Assembly (NCBI GenBank): GCA_015061915.1
Contig: SUVR01000010.1
Coordinates: 1 to 64,000 of the forward strand
Direction of reading: 5' to 3'
DNA: 64,000 nucleotides
From: Lentisphaerota bacterium
GTDB taxonomy: Bacteria > Verrucomicrobiota > Lentisphaeria > Victivallales > UBA1829
The position numbers and the translations under genes were made by a program. Of the stretch, positions 1 to 9,753 are shown piece after piece. The notes beneath the pieces are model-generated. The model was not told the origin of the DNA and made no database searches. It saw only the letters and a list, made by a program, of their open reading frames with translations. Position 1 is the stretch's first letter. The number at the start of each line of letters is the position of its first letter.

Positions 1-43
1 AGTCCGGTTCGATGCTAATGTAATGATTCAGTTGATTGTTCAT
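1..43 (-). CDS. 5' end of a leftward gene, cut by the window edge (possibly DUF433 family)
   Basis: Too short for the ORF track. On the minus strand a clear ribosome binding site (AAAGGAGT) stands a few bases before an ATG at 43-41. The frame stays open to the edge and reads MNNQLNHYISIEPD. A start of this kind (short polar lead, then I-x-I-x-P-D/E) resembles DUF433 proteins, small VapB-like antitoxin-associated proteins that continue with GGKP, but 14 residues cannot prove it. It is divergent from the large operon at 227. Confidence 0.45.
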   Translation of the reverse strand, partial: MNNQLNHYISIEPD

Positions 44-197
44 GTTACTCCTTTCGTCTGGCGTAAAATGAACTTTCAGCTGACTTTTTTCAAGTAATTT
101 TAATTTTTTATTTTGAAATTACCTCATGCGCATATATATTTTAAAACGATCTGCCTTTTTTGTGGGCTTTTTGTTTAAAATAATATTGAATATAGAG

Positions 198-203
198 TAT
201 AAT
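198..203 (+). promoter_or_regulatory. Possible -10 element of the TPR/ExbBD operon
   Basis: TATAAT lies 23 bases before the chosen start at 227 inside an AT-rich stretch. No convincing -35 is found at 16-18 bp; TTGTTT at 171-176 is 21 bp away. The rest of 44-220 is AT-rich divergent intergenic DNA with no other feature recognised. Confidence 0.4.
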
Positions 204-226
204 AACAACAAAACCAGGAGATGTCT

Positions 227-3200
227 ATGAGGAAAAGACGGAACCAGTGGATGGCAGCATTGCTGCTGATCGGCGCTCTGTCGTCTCTGCCGCTGTATGG
301 GCAGAGTGCGTTGGAGAAGAAGGCGCAGGGGTTATACGCTGCGAAGGATTACAAGGCTTGCCTTGAGCTGTTGGAGAAGGAGATCCAGAAACCGGATGCC
401 TCCCCCATTGCTCTGCGTATTGCCATGAACGCAAACATGGAGCTTGGCAAACCGGTCACTGCTTCCCAGCAGGCTTCCGCTTTGCTGAAGAAGGTCGGCA
501 CAAAGAACAGCGAGATCGTGTTTGAAACGGCACAGATCGCAGAGCTGAACGGTGATGAAAAGATGGCGGTTGCCCGTTATCTTTCCTACATCCAGAAACA
601 GTATAAAAATCCGAGAGTCAAGCCCCGTCTGACCAAGGCGATCTCCTATACCAGCCAGCGCGGCACCTATGTGGATGTGCTGATCGCCCGGACCCGTCTT
701 GAAGGGAAAGATGCAGTTGCGCCCTCCATCAACTGGGCGATGCGTCATTATCTGGAGCGCGGCGACTTCCAGTCCGTGATCGAGCTGCTGGCATTTGTGG
801 TCAGCCCGGAAGGATTTGTTGAAAACACCCGCGTTCTGAACGAAACGTTGAACGCGATTTATGATCAGCGCAACAATTTCCAGCCTGCCGCAGCGAAGCG
901 TGCAGTGGAAATTCTCTGCAATGCGCCGCTGAAAGCCTCTCTGAACCTGAATGGCACATGGCGTGAAGGCACGATCTATGATCTCATCCGCAAAGCCAAT
1001 ATGAGCAACATGGACCGCTACTTTATGGCACAGAATATGATCAGGGCATGGGGCTATGTGCCGGAATCGGATCAGCTGTTCTTTGATGTGATCAACAAGC
1101 AGTTTGACAGCTGTCAGTCTGATGAAGCGAAGCTGGCTTTCGGTAAGGAAATGATGCTTCTCATGCCTCACTTCCTGGCGGAAAACTCCTCCACTTCTGT
1201 CGGCGCACACAGAAAATTCTTCTGGTTTATTCAGAGCAAGACCAAAGTCTTCCCGAAAGTCATCCCCCCGGAAATGCTTGGTAAGTTCCTGGCTGCTTAT
1301 GCCAAGAGAGCCAATGCCAGCCGTTATGACATGAACAACGGTAACGCGGAATTCAACAAGATCGTTGCCGGTGGTGAAAACGCTTATTACAACACCCTGC
1401 GGGAAAAAGGCAAAATTCAGGCGTTCTGTATCGCTTTCGGTAAGGATGCTCCCGCGTACGTGATCGATTATATGTCCCGTGAAGCGACCCACGTCGCAGC
1501 CCAGAAGGGCGGGATCATTGATACCTACCTCGGCGATCCCAAGGATCCCGGTTATGCCCTCCGTGAAGCACGGATCGCATGGGCTCTCGCCCGCACGCAG
1601 CGCCACAGACAGTTTGTCAGCGCCGCCCGGAACGTGATGCTTCTCTCCAACTACAATCCGGAAGATATCGCGAACATGATCCGCACGGCGAAACTGCCCT
1701 CCGATGCGGCAGTGACTCTGCTCAACAGTGTGATCATGCTTCAGGGCGCATCCGCCAAGATGGATGCGATCCTGGACAGCCTTTACAAGAAGGGCTATCC
1801 CCAGAACTCCAAGATCTCCGATCTGAAGAAAAAGAGAAATGCCGGCGGCAGTGCCGTTTATGCCGCAGCTGCCAAATGCTTCGCCATCGGTGGCGACAAG
1901 CCGGCAGAAGTGCATGCAGCAGCCATTGCCTTCACCAAGATCAGCAAGGCTTCTCTGCCCCAGCGTCATGAACTGGCGACTACGCCCGAAGAAGAACTGG
2001 CACTCAATGTGTTTGAATATCACAGACGTTATGTCTGGAACAACAACGCGCAGGCAAAAGAACTCATCCTTGCCTGGGCGCCGAAGCTGACGAGCGGCGG
2101 TAAGATCACCAATGAACTGCTTTCCCGCAGTGTTGCTGTGGACAAGGAATCCGAACGCCCTGGTGGTACTTATTATAAGATGATTAATATCGTGCTGCCC
2201 GCCATCGTTGCCTCCGGTGACACCTGGTTCGATTATTCCAATGACTTCCACTGGAATCCGGAACGCAGTCATCCGAAAGCAACGGATGTGAACCCGTTCA
2301 AGGGCAACTACGGCAGATTCAATGGCGATTTCGGCTTGAAGTACCTCTTCCGTGCCATGAGAAACGGCTGTTTCTCGCCCGCATTCGCTGCCAAGCAGAT
2401 GGAAGCCATGCTGGAAAGCGGCGATGGCTGGATCACGCCTCACTTTGTTAACTACGACATGAGCAACGACTTCGGTCGTCAGGAATTCACGGCGAAAGAT
2501 GCCATGCCTGCAAGTTTCTACGTCGCTCTGCTCAAGAGAATGGCGAAACAGGCGGACAAGTACAACTACCCGGAATATGCTGCGGAAGCCAAAATCCTCG
2601 GGTTCACTCCTGCTGACAAGAAGCAGGAAGTGATGAATGTCTATATCAGCATGATCCGCAAACGCCCCTACCGCGCGCAGATCAGCTCTATCAATACGGC
2701 ATTTGTTGATGCGATCCGCTACTCTTTCCCGATCCAGATGCGTCTGGACTTTCTGGAAAAGACCCTTGTGCCGATCCTCAAGGAAAATACGCCGAAGAAC
2801 CTGCAGTATGTTGTTCCCACCGGTTGCTTTGTGGAGCAGCTCAGCTGGATCGCCAGCCCGCATGTGAGGGAATCCACGCCGGAACAGAAGGCACAGGCAG
2901 TTGAGATCATGAAACTGCTTGCCAAGGCATACGCTGCCGGCAACATTATGCCCACACGGGATTCCAACGGCGGTACTGCTGCCGAAATCATCGAAAAATA
3001 TGCTCTGACGGACATCCTTGAATCCGGTAAGCTCGAACGGATCAATACTGCCGTCACGACCATGGCGATGGGCCATAAACATGATACAAACACCGGACGG
3101 TCCAGAGATATCATGAGCCGTACGGGTGCAAAACTGGATAAACAGGGAACCGAGCAGATCAAGTACGTGTATCTCTCGGTCCCTACCGAAGGGGATCGCG

Positions 3201-6200
3201 AGCACAACTCCAGTCTGAAGGGAACATTCAACCGTCAGATCGCAAAAGTAGCTCGCGCAATCCCCGGAATCGTCGCCGTAGACAAAAGTGATGCCGCATA
3301 CGACCTGTTCCTTGCGCAGCAGATGAAGCGTGAGGGCAACGCATTGCAGGCATGGAGTCATGTCCGCGGAAAACTTGATGTCCTCACCAGACGCTGGAAA
3401 GAATTTGATTTCGATTTCGTTGTCTGGTCCGTTGAACAGTGCCGTAAGAGCGGTCTGTTCAAGGAAGGTCTGGACCTTGCCCAGACCCTGTGGATGGAAG
3501 AAAATGCTCTCGCTCCGGTGGAAGCTGCAAAGCTGGCACTGAGCAAGGGCGACATCTATCGTGACTGGAAATCCTATCCCGCCGCGAAGATCGAATACGA
3601 AGCGCTTTCCCGGAACAAGCGCTACGAACAGACTGCATCCGGCAGACTGGCAAAGTTCCGTCTCATTGAACTGTTGATCCTGACGCAGGACTTCACCACG
3701 GCGCGGACGATGCTGGAAAGACTCCAGATGTCCACCCGTTTGGATGATCAGGCGGAAGCCTATTACCTGCAAGCCCGAATCGACTACGAACAGATGGATG
3801 ACGAAGCCGCTCTCGGCAACCTGGATGAAGTCTTCAAGCGGATCGCGACCCACCCGGAAGCCCGCCTTCTGGAAGGTCATATCCGGATCCGCAACAACGA
3901 CCTTTCCAATCTGACACTTCAGATCGGTCAGAGTATGCTTGCCACCATTGCGATCCCCGGCAAAACCATCAAGCTGGAGATCTACGACCGCAACCTGGCG
4001 ATCATCCGCGGCGGCAAGTCTCTCCCGGTCCTCGTGACCACTTCCCACGGGAAGGACAGCGAAATCGTCCAGCTGAATCCGGACCCGCAGAATCCCAACA
4101 AGTTCAGCTATGAGCTGATCACCACGCTGGGGAAAGCAGTGCCGTCCAACATGGTTCTGGAACTGACCGGTGATGATATTATCACCTACTGTGTGGAACC
4201 GAATTTTGCCAAGGAACACGGTCACACGGATATTCCCTCCAATCAGCTGGAAATCCGTTATCCGGCACGGATGTATGTCTCCTCCAAGCCCATTCTCTCC
4301 GAACAGGAACAGGATGATGCCGCATTGGCACGTTCCTACGACCTGATCGGCGGCAGAGCTTCGGATCGGGATATTTCCAAGATCGTCCGCCCCGGCAGCC
4401 CGTTCTATGTGCGTGTGATCGACTTTGACCAGAGTATTGATCCCAATGCTCCGGACAAGATCAATGTGGACATCACCTGCAGTTCCGGCGATGAAATGAA
4501 GGGCTTTGAACTGGTTGAAACCGGACCCTCCACCGGTGTCTTTGAAGCGAAAATCCCCACCGATATTCCGTTCCCCAGCATCAGCGTTTCCGATGCCGTG
4601 GAAGGTGTGGATTATACGGCAGTTATCAACTCTACCAAGACCGGTTCCTGGAAGAGTCTGCCGGACAGCAAGCGTCCCAAGTGGTTGGAAATCGACACGA
4701 TGACCAGCTGCAACATCAAGGATGCCACCATTGAAATGCCGGATCCCAATGCGATCAAGACGATGCGTGTGATCGCCAGTATTGACAAGAGCAGCGATGA
4801 GATCGCCGTTTATCCCGCATCCACGGAAAAGGTCAAGGGCGGTCTTTCGGTTCTTACCAAGGGCGTTTGGAACAGCAACCCCACGCTGGACAATATCCGC
4901 AAACAGTTTGTGGGTGATACAACGCAGGGTATGATCCTGCCCAAGACCTCCTTCTCCCGCGACATGGTCAAGAGCCTGCGCGGCAGAAATCAGTGGATCG
5001 TCGGTAAGATTTCCGGCGCGTTCTACCTTTCCGAACCCATGGAGCTGAACCTCAAGTTCACCCAGAAGGAAGTCCGCTACCAGACTGCCCACCTGATGAT
5101 CGATGATCGTGTGATCCTCTCCGGCACCATGAATGCCGCCGGTCTTGCCACCAAGCGGACCGTTACCCTCACCAAGGGTGTCCACGTTCTGACTGCCTAC
5201 TTCCTGGATCACGAAAAGAATTCTGCAATCGAAATCGGTATGCTCCAGCCGGATGGCTCTTACAGCCCCCTGCCGATGGACTGGTTTGATACGGAAAAGC
5301 ATCCGGAACTGGTTGAATTCCTGCAGCCGAAAGGCGTGATCGAAAAGACCGGCAACGGCTTCAAACTCACGATGAACGAAACCAAGCCAGGTCAGGAACG
5401 GCGTTACCGGAAACTGAGATGGTTGATCGAAAACTACAATGGCACACAGGTGGAAATCACCAAGGCGTCCATCACGGAACGCGGTCAGGAAGGCAAGCAG
5501 GACAAGATCGTTGTTCCTGTGACGCAGGACCTGACCAGCGGCAAGGAAAACAAGATCCTTGAAATTGCCGCTTCCGATACGATCACGGTGAAGTATCAGG
5601 ACAAGATCCGTATTGATGAAAACAAGGCAACGCTGGCGGAAAACCTCTCCAGCTCCTTCTGCAACGGCGGTGTGGACTTCCGTTTTGAAAAAATCACGGT
5701 CGATGAAGAAGGTGCCAGCTCCATTCAGTATGTTTCCGCAGCCCGCGTGATGCAGGGCGACAGTGTGGCAGTCTGGGTCACCGACCCGGATGAAGACCTC
5801 TCCGAAGAACTGGAAACGGTGAAGGTTCAAGTGTCCACGACCAGCGGTGAAAATATTGAAATGGAACTGCTGGAACGGGGCAACGCGCCCGCTACCCGCG
5901 GTCACTTTGTGGAAACGCTGGTGATCTCTGACAAAACCGATCCCAAGCGCCGTATGCTCAAAGTGGTTCCCGGCGATACGATCACGGTGCGTTATCTGGA
6001 CAAAGAAAACAATTCGCCCGGTATTCCGTACCACCGTATTGCCAAGGTTCTCTGCGAAGGCAAGACGGATCTGGATCTGGTTATTTTTGATACGGAACTT
6101 CTGAAGATCGAAGACCGCAGTCAGGCGGCGGAAGCAAGAAAACAGATGCTCAAGAGCCGTCTTGGTTCCCGCGTCGGCGAGATCAAACTTTATAAGGATC

Positions 6201-8050
6201 AGATTCAGGCGAAAGCATACGAATCCACCGATCCGAACGAAGTTCTGATCGTGAACAGCAAAGTTCCGCTGATGTTTGTGCTGCGCGATCCCTCCAGCGC
6301 AAAGCACGCTCAGAGTACGGTCACTGTTGATATTCTCACGGATACCGAAATCAAGGCAGCTCAGGAAGAACAGCGCGAACAGATGCCGCTGACGGTGGAA
6401 ATGCCGCTGGTTCATATCAGTCAACTTGCCGGTAAGAAGGGGTATCCCACGAGAATCCAGGGAGCCTTCCACCGTTACAGTCCGTTGAATACCGGTTACT
6501 TTGCCGGTCTGGTGCGCCTGCAGCTCGGTTCCGCCAACGATGAGATCAATGACCTTGTCTCCAGCAGCGAAACCTTCAACCTGCTCAGCAACAGCCATGA
6601 TGTGCGTCTGGACAGTGATGCGTTCAAGGTTCCGACCGTGATCGTTTCCGGTGCAGACAAAGTCTATCTCACCTATAAAGACTCCTCCGGAGCCGAACTG
6701 TGCAAACGTACGGTGCAGCTCCGTTCGGATGGAGATATGGAACTCTATGACAAGACCTATCAGATGCCGCAGACGGCAGTTCATCTCGGTCAGAACTATT
6801 ATGTTCAGGTTCATGACCCTGACCGCGACCGTACGCCGGAACGGGATCTGGTGGATGTGGTTGTCGGCAGTAAACTGACCAAAGATCAGATCTCGGTTCA
6901 GCTTTCTGAAACGCTGGTCCACTCCGGTATCTTCACCGGCACGATCAAGGTCGACATCAAACGTCCTGCTGCTCCGGGTGAAGAACAGAAGCGTGCCAGT
7001 GCAAACACGATCTGGTCCAACTTCGGCGATGAGATCACCTTCACCTACAAGGATGAGATCCCGCTCCACGAAACGGCTGCGAGAACGGTTACCCTCAAGG
7101 GTACGGTCTTTATCGGTGCGGATGGTGAACTTGCCGCCTTTACCAAGAAGTTCAAAGATCCTGACATGGCAGTGAAGACCAACTTCCTGATGGCGGAAGC
7201 TCTCTTTGAAATGGCGAAGAGTCACAAGGCGCTGAAGGGTGCGGACGGTAAGCCGGACAAGGACAAAGCCGTTCTTGCCAAGGAAGAAATTGCCAAGGGT
7301 AAGCGTGTACTGGAAGAAGCGCTGCGCGACTATCCCAATACCTCTCTCAAGGCACAAGGTGAATTCCTGCTGGCGAACCTCTCCCAGCAACTGGAAGATT
7401 ATCAGACCGCCATTTCCCAGTTCTCCACGGTCATCAGCCGTTATCCGGATTCGGAATATGCCCCCAAGAGTTATTATCAGAAGGGTGTCTGTTTTGAACG
7501 GATGGCAGCTCAGGAAAAGGATACGAACCTGAAGCAGCAGATCGGCGATATGGCTTGCGAAGAATATGTGCGTCTGACCTATCTCTACCCGAACAGTGCA
7601 CTTGCCACGGATGCAAAACTGCGTCTCGGCAACTACTACTACCGGACGAACCGCCACCGTCTTGCCGCCTCTGTGCTGGAAAAATTCGGTGTTGCTCATC
7701 CGGATCACAAGTACGCCGCCCAGGCGCTGATCCTTGCGGGTTACGCCAGTGTCCGTTTCGAGGAACAGAAGGTGAAGTACGCACAGATGGAAAAGAGAAC
7801 GTACAAGCCTGACTTTACGCAGGCGATCCGTATCTTCCTCGAAGTGGATGAAAAACACAAAGCCAATCCGGATTTCCGCGCGGAAGCCATGTACTTTGCG
7901 GGTGACTGTCTGTTCAAGCAGGGGACCCACGAAAGTCAGGTGAAGTCCTACCAGGTGTTCCAGCGTCTGGTTTGGGACTACCCGGAATCCAAGTGGGCAA
8001 AGCACGCCCGCGGCCGTATGGCAGCCAACCCGATCAAGAATGTCCGCTGA
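227..8050 (+). CDS. Giant exported TPR / beta-domain repeat protein (about 2607 aa)
   Basis: The protein is exported: a basic start (MRKRRNQW) precedes a hydrophobic signal segment ending near LYGQS. I chose ATG 227 over 221 because AGGAG (216-220) abuts 221 but is ideally spaced from 227. Residues ~30-1300 are helical and TPR-like. Residues ~1385-2290 hold several beta units with the pattern D-x-D, then TG-x-F, then GD-x-I-x-V-x-Y-x-D. A PA14-like segment (LMIDDRVILSG, then KGVHVLTAYF) lies at ~1590-1700. Residues ~2315-2605 are classical TPRs (YPNTS, YPDSE, YPNSA, YPESK). It is the first gene of an eight-gene operon and shares its beta unit with the 765-aa protein at 9754. A role as a large periplasmic or surface scaffold worked by the downstream ExbB/ExbD motor is inferred. 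The function is not known to me. Confidence 0.9.
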   Translation: MRKRRNQWMAALLLIGALSSLPLYGQSALEKKAQGLYAAKDYKACLELLEKEIQKPDASPIALRIAMNANMELGKPVTASQQASALLKKVGTKNSEIVFETAQIAELNGDEKMAVARYLSYIQKQYKNPRVKPRLTKAISYTSQRGTYVDVLIARTRLEGKDAVAPSINWAMRHYLERGDFQSVIELLAFVVSPEGFVENTRVLNETLNAIYDQRNNFQPAAAKRAVEILCNAPLKASLNLNGTWREGTIYDLIRKANMSNMDRYFMAQNMIRAWGYVPESDQLFFDVINKQFDSCQSDEAKLAFGKEMMLLMPHFLAENSSTSVGAHRKFFWFIQSKTKVFPKVIPPEMLGKFLAAYAKRANASRYDMNNGNAEFNKIVAGGENAYYNTLREKGKIQAFCIAFGKDAPAYVIDYMSREATHVAAQKGGIIDTYLGDPKDPGYALREARIAWALARTQRHRQFVSAARNVMLLSNYNPEDIANMIRTAKLPSDAAVTLLNSVIMLQGASAKMDAILDSLYKKGYPQNSKISDLKKKRNAGGSAVYAAAAKCFAIGGDKPAEVHAAAIAFTKISKASLPQRHELATTPEEELALNVFEYHRRYVWNNNAQAKELILAWAPKLTSGGKITNELLSRSVAVDKESERPGGTYYKMINIVLPAIVASGDTWFDYSNDFHWNPERSHPKATDVNPFKGNYGRFNGDFGLKYLFRAMRNGCFSPAFAAKQMEAMLESGDGWITPHFVNYDMSNDFGRQEFTAKDAMPASFYVALLKRMAKQADKYNYPEYAAEAKILGFTPADKKQEVMNVYISMIRKRPYRAQISSINTAFVDAIRYSFPIQMRLDFLEKTLVPILKENTPKNLQYVVPTGCFVEQLSWIASPHVRESTPEQKAQAVEIMKLLAKAYAAGNIMPTRDSNGGTAAEIIEKYALTDILESGKLERINTAVTTMAMGHKHDTNTGRSRDIMSRTGAKLDKQGTEQIKYVYLSVPTEGDREHNSSLKGTFNRQIAKVARAIPGIVAVDKSDAAYDLFLAQQMKREGNALQAWSHVRGKLDVLTRRWKEFDFDFVVWSVEQCRKSGLFKEGLDLAQTLWMEENALAPVEAAKLALSKGDIYRDWKSYPAAKIEYEALSRNKRYEQTASGRLAKFRLIELLILTQDFTTARTMLERLQMSTRLDDQAEAYYLQARIDYEQMDDEAALGNLDEVFKRIATHPEARLLEGHIRIRNNDLSNLTLQIGQSMLATIAIPGKTIKLEIYDRNLAIIRGGKSLPVLVTTSHGKDSEIVQLNPDPQNPNKFSYELITTLGKAVPSNMVLELTGDDIITYCVEPNFAKEHGHTDIPSNQLEIRYPARMYVSSKPILSEQEQDDAALARSYDLIGGRASDRDISKIVRPGSPFYVRVIDFDQSIDPNAPDKINVDITCSSGDEMKGFELVETGPSTGVFEAKIPTDIPFPSISVSDAVEGVDYTAVINSTKTGSWKSLPDSKRPKWLEIDTMTSCNIKDATIEMPDPNAIKTMRVIASIDKSSDEIAVYPASTEKVKGGLSVLTKGVWNSNPTLDNIRKQFVGDTTQGMILPKTSFSRDMVKSLRGRNQWIVGKISGAFYLSEPMELNLKFTQKEVRYQTAHLMIDDRVILSGTMNAAGLATKRTVTLTKGVHVLTAYFLDHEKNSAIEIGMLQPDGSYSPLPMDWFDTEKHPELVEFLQPKGVIEKTGNGFKLTMNETKPGQERRYRKLRWLIENYNGTQVEITKASITERGQEGKQDKIVVPVTQDLTSGKENKILEIAASDTITVKYQDKIRIDENKATLAENLSSSFCNGGVDFRFEKITVDEEGASSIQYVSAARVMQGDSVAVWVTDPDEDLSEELETVKVQVSTTSGENIEMELLERGNAPATRGHFVETLVISDKTDPKRRMLKVVPGDTITVRYLDKENNSPGIPYHRIAKVLCEGKTDLDLVIFDTELLKIEDRSQAAEARKQMLKSRLGSRVGEIKLYKDQIQAKAYESTDPNEVLIVNSKVPLMFVLRDPSSAKHAQSTVTVDILTDTEIKAAQEEQREQMPLTVEMPLVHISQLAGKKGYPTRIQGAFHRYSPLNTGYFAGLVRLQLGSANDEINDLVSSSETFNLLSNSHDVRLDSDAFKVPTVIVSGADKVYLTYKDSSGAELCKRTVQLRSDGDMELYDKTYQMPQTAVHLGQNYYVQVHDPDRDRTPERDLVDVVVGSKLTKDQISVQLSETLVHSGIFTGTIKVDIKRPAAPGEEQKRASANTIWSNFGDEITFTYKDEIPLHETAARTVTLKGTVFIGADGELAAFTKKFKDPDMAVKTNFLMAEALFEMAKSHKALKGADGKPDKDKAVLAKEEIAKGKRVLEEALRDYPNTSLKAQGEFLLANLSQQLEDYQTAISQFSTVISRYPDSEYAPKSYYQKGVCFERMAAQEKDTNLKQQIGDMACEEYVRLTYLYPNSALATDAKLRLGNYYYRTNRHRLAASVLEKFGVAHPDHKYAAQALILAGYASVRFEEQKVKYAQMEKRTYKPDFTQAIRIFLEVDEKHKANPDFRAEAMYFAGDCLFKQGTHESQVKSYQVFQRLVWDYPESKWAKHARGRMAANPIKNVR

Positions 8051-8073
8051 TCCGGAAGAAGGAGTGTTGACTT

Positions 8074-9708
8074 ATGCGTCTCAATAAAATCACATTCCTG
8101 ATTCTGCTCGCCTCGCTGCTTTTCAGCGGGGCGGGGGCAACGCTTTCCGCTCAAAACTATTGGAACGTGATGAGCAATAAGCGTTATGCTCAGATGAGTC
8201 AGTTTGAGCGGGTACAGTACGAAAAGGCACGCAAACTTCTGCAGGACCGCCAGTATCGTGCGGCAGCCACAGAGTTTGACCGGTTCCGGATCCAGTACAA
8301 GGAATCGCCGGTCCTGCCGTACATTGTGTTCCTCTGCGGGTATTCCTATCATTGTGCGAAGGACCGGTTCAAAGCCATTGGTTACTACAACGAGATCATT
8401 GACTTTTATCCCGGAGAGATCGAAGCAGCGGCGGTTGCCCTGTATTACCGTGGTGTTGCCCAGTTTGATAACGGTGACATCACGGCGGGTATGACCACGA
8501 TGAAACAACTGCTGGACGATCCGGAGTACAAGAAGCAGCCGGTTGCGGCTTCTGCTTCTCTTTCCCTTGTGTGGAACTACTGGCGCAACAAGGAACCGGA
8601 AAGAGCAGAAACTTATCTCAAACTGATTTATGAGACCCACTACGGTTCTGAAGCGGGACGGGATGCCCGGAATTATTACATTGCATCCTGTGCTTCGACC
8701 GGCAAATTGCTGAGTGCTTATCCGGTGTGGTATATCCGTGCCAACCAGCAGCTGCTGAAGGATAAGAAGATCACGCTTCCGGAACTGCGGGTGCGGATGG
8801 TGAATGAAGCATACGATGTGCTTTGGCAGCATTACAATCACTATTTCAACCGTGATGATCTGATCTTCAAATACCGTGGCGGCAAGAAACGCGGTCCCGA
8901 TCCGAAAAAAGTCTTCTGGGCATTTTTCCGTGTGAACAAAGAACATTATGAAAGTACGGGTAAGCTGTGGGATTATTATTACCGTGCGATCGAATTTGCC
9001 GCCTACTACGGAGTGATCTCCGGACAGGATCTCGATACGCTTGTTTCCCAGGCGATGGATTTTATTCTGAAGACGCCCAACACCAAAGACAAGAACGGCA
9101 ATCTGGTTGATAACCAGCAGAAACGGCTGGTTGCGCTGGTTGAAATGCTGTTCCGCCGTTATGCTTTTGCCCGTGCCGGTTATGTGAATACCCGGATCAA
9201 AGATGACAAGATCCGCACCTGGAACGAATACCGTGTTCTGGAAGGATTGAAAAAATGGGATGAAGCGTTGGTGCTTCTGGAGCAGATTTCCGGCAAATAT
9301 GCGTCGGATGCAGCTATGGTTGCCAAGTGCGGCTGGGCAACTGCCAGTATTTATCACTACCAGAAAAAGAAATATGATGAAGCGATCAAGGTTTACCAGT
9401 CGATCGGTCAACCGCCGGGAACGCTCTGGCGGATCGCGGATTGTCACCGTCTGAAAGGCGATATTGAATCTTCCGCCATGTCTTACAACGAGATTGAAAA
9501 TGCGTTCCCTGCAGAAGGAGCGAAGGCCGCACTTGCCCGCGGTATTCTCTATGAACGCGCCGGCAACAAGACACGTGCGATTGCGGAATTTCGCCGGATC
9601 ATGAAAGTCTATCCGAAACACCGGCATGAGACATCGCAGGCGCACCAGCGTCTGGAAAGTCTGGGTGTGGATGCCACCGGTCTCGGAGCAGTGGATGAAG
9701 CTTACTGA
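8074..9708 (+). CDS. Exported TPR protein, 544 aa
   Basis: The second gene of the operon follows the stop of the giant protein by 23 bases and has a GAAGGAG site. Residues 1-27 (MRLNKITFLILLASLLFSG) form a signal peptide ending around LSAQ. The rest is almost wholly helical with TPR hallmarks at both ends (RFRIQYKESP, IIDFYPGE, KVYPKHRHE) and a Tyr-rich middle part. No catalytic motif is visible. It resembles YbgF/CpoB and BamD-type periplasmic TPR adaptors in general build only. Its position between the giant protein and the 765-aa protein suggests a periplasmic adaptor in the same complex (inference). Confidence 0.88.
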   Translation: MRLNKITFLILLASLLFSGAGATLSAQNYWNVMSNKRYAQMSQFERVQYEKARKLLQDRQYRAAATEFDRFRIQYKESPVLPYIVFLCGYSYHCAKDRFKAIGYYNEIIDFYPGEIEAAAVALYYRGVAQFDNGDITAGMTTMKQLLDDPEYKKQPVAASASLSLVWNYWRNKEPERAETYLKLIYETHYGSEAGRDARNYYIASCASTGKLLSAYPVWYIRANQQLLKDKKITLPELRVRMVNEAYDVLWQHYNHYFNRDDLIFKYRGGKKRGPDPKKVFWAFFRVNKEHYESTGKLWDYYYRAIEFAAYYGVISGQDLDTLVSQAMDFILKTPNTKDKNGNLVDNQQKRLVALVEMLFRRYAFARAGYVNTRIKDDKIRTWNEYRVLEGLKKWDEALVLLEQISGKYASDAAMVAKCGWATASIYHYQKKKYDEAIKVYQSIGQPPGTLWRIADCHRLKGDIESSAMSYNEIENAFPAEGAKAALARGILYERAGNKTRAIAEFRRIMKVYPKHRHETSQAHQRLESLGVDATGLGAVDEAY

Positions 9709-9753
9709 TTGTTGAAAAATAAAAACAGATAAAAAGATAACAGGAAACGCAAC

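Noticed and set aside
332-8005. A 2557-aa open reading frame antisense to the giant TPR gene (and similar full-length antisense ORFs over rpoB, rpoC and fusA)
   Set aside because: The genes almost never use TTA, CTA or TCA codons, so the opposite frame lacks stops. The translations are rich in His, Arg and Phe, have no family hallmarks and no ribosome binding sites.
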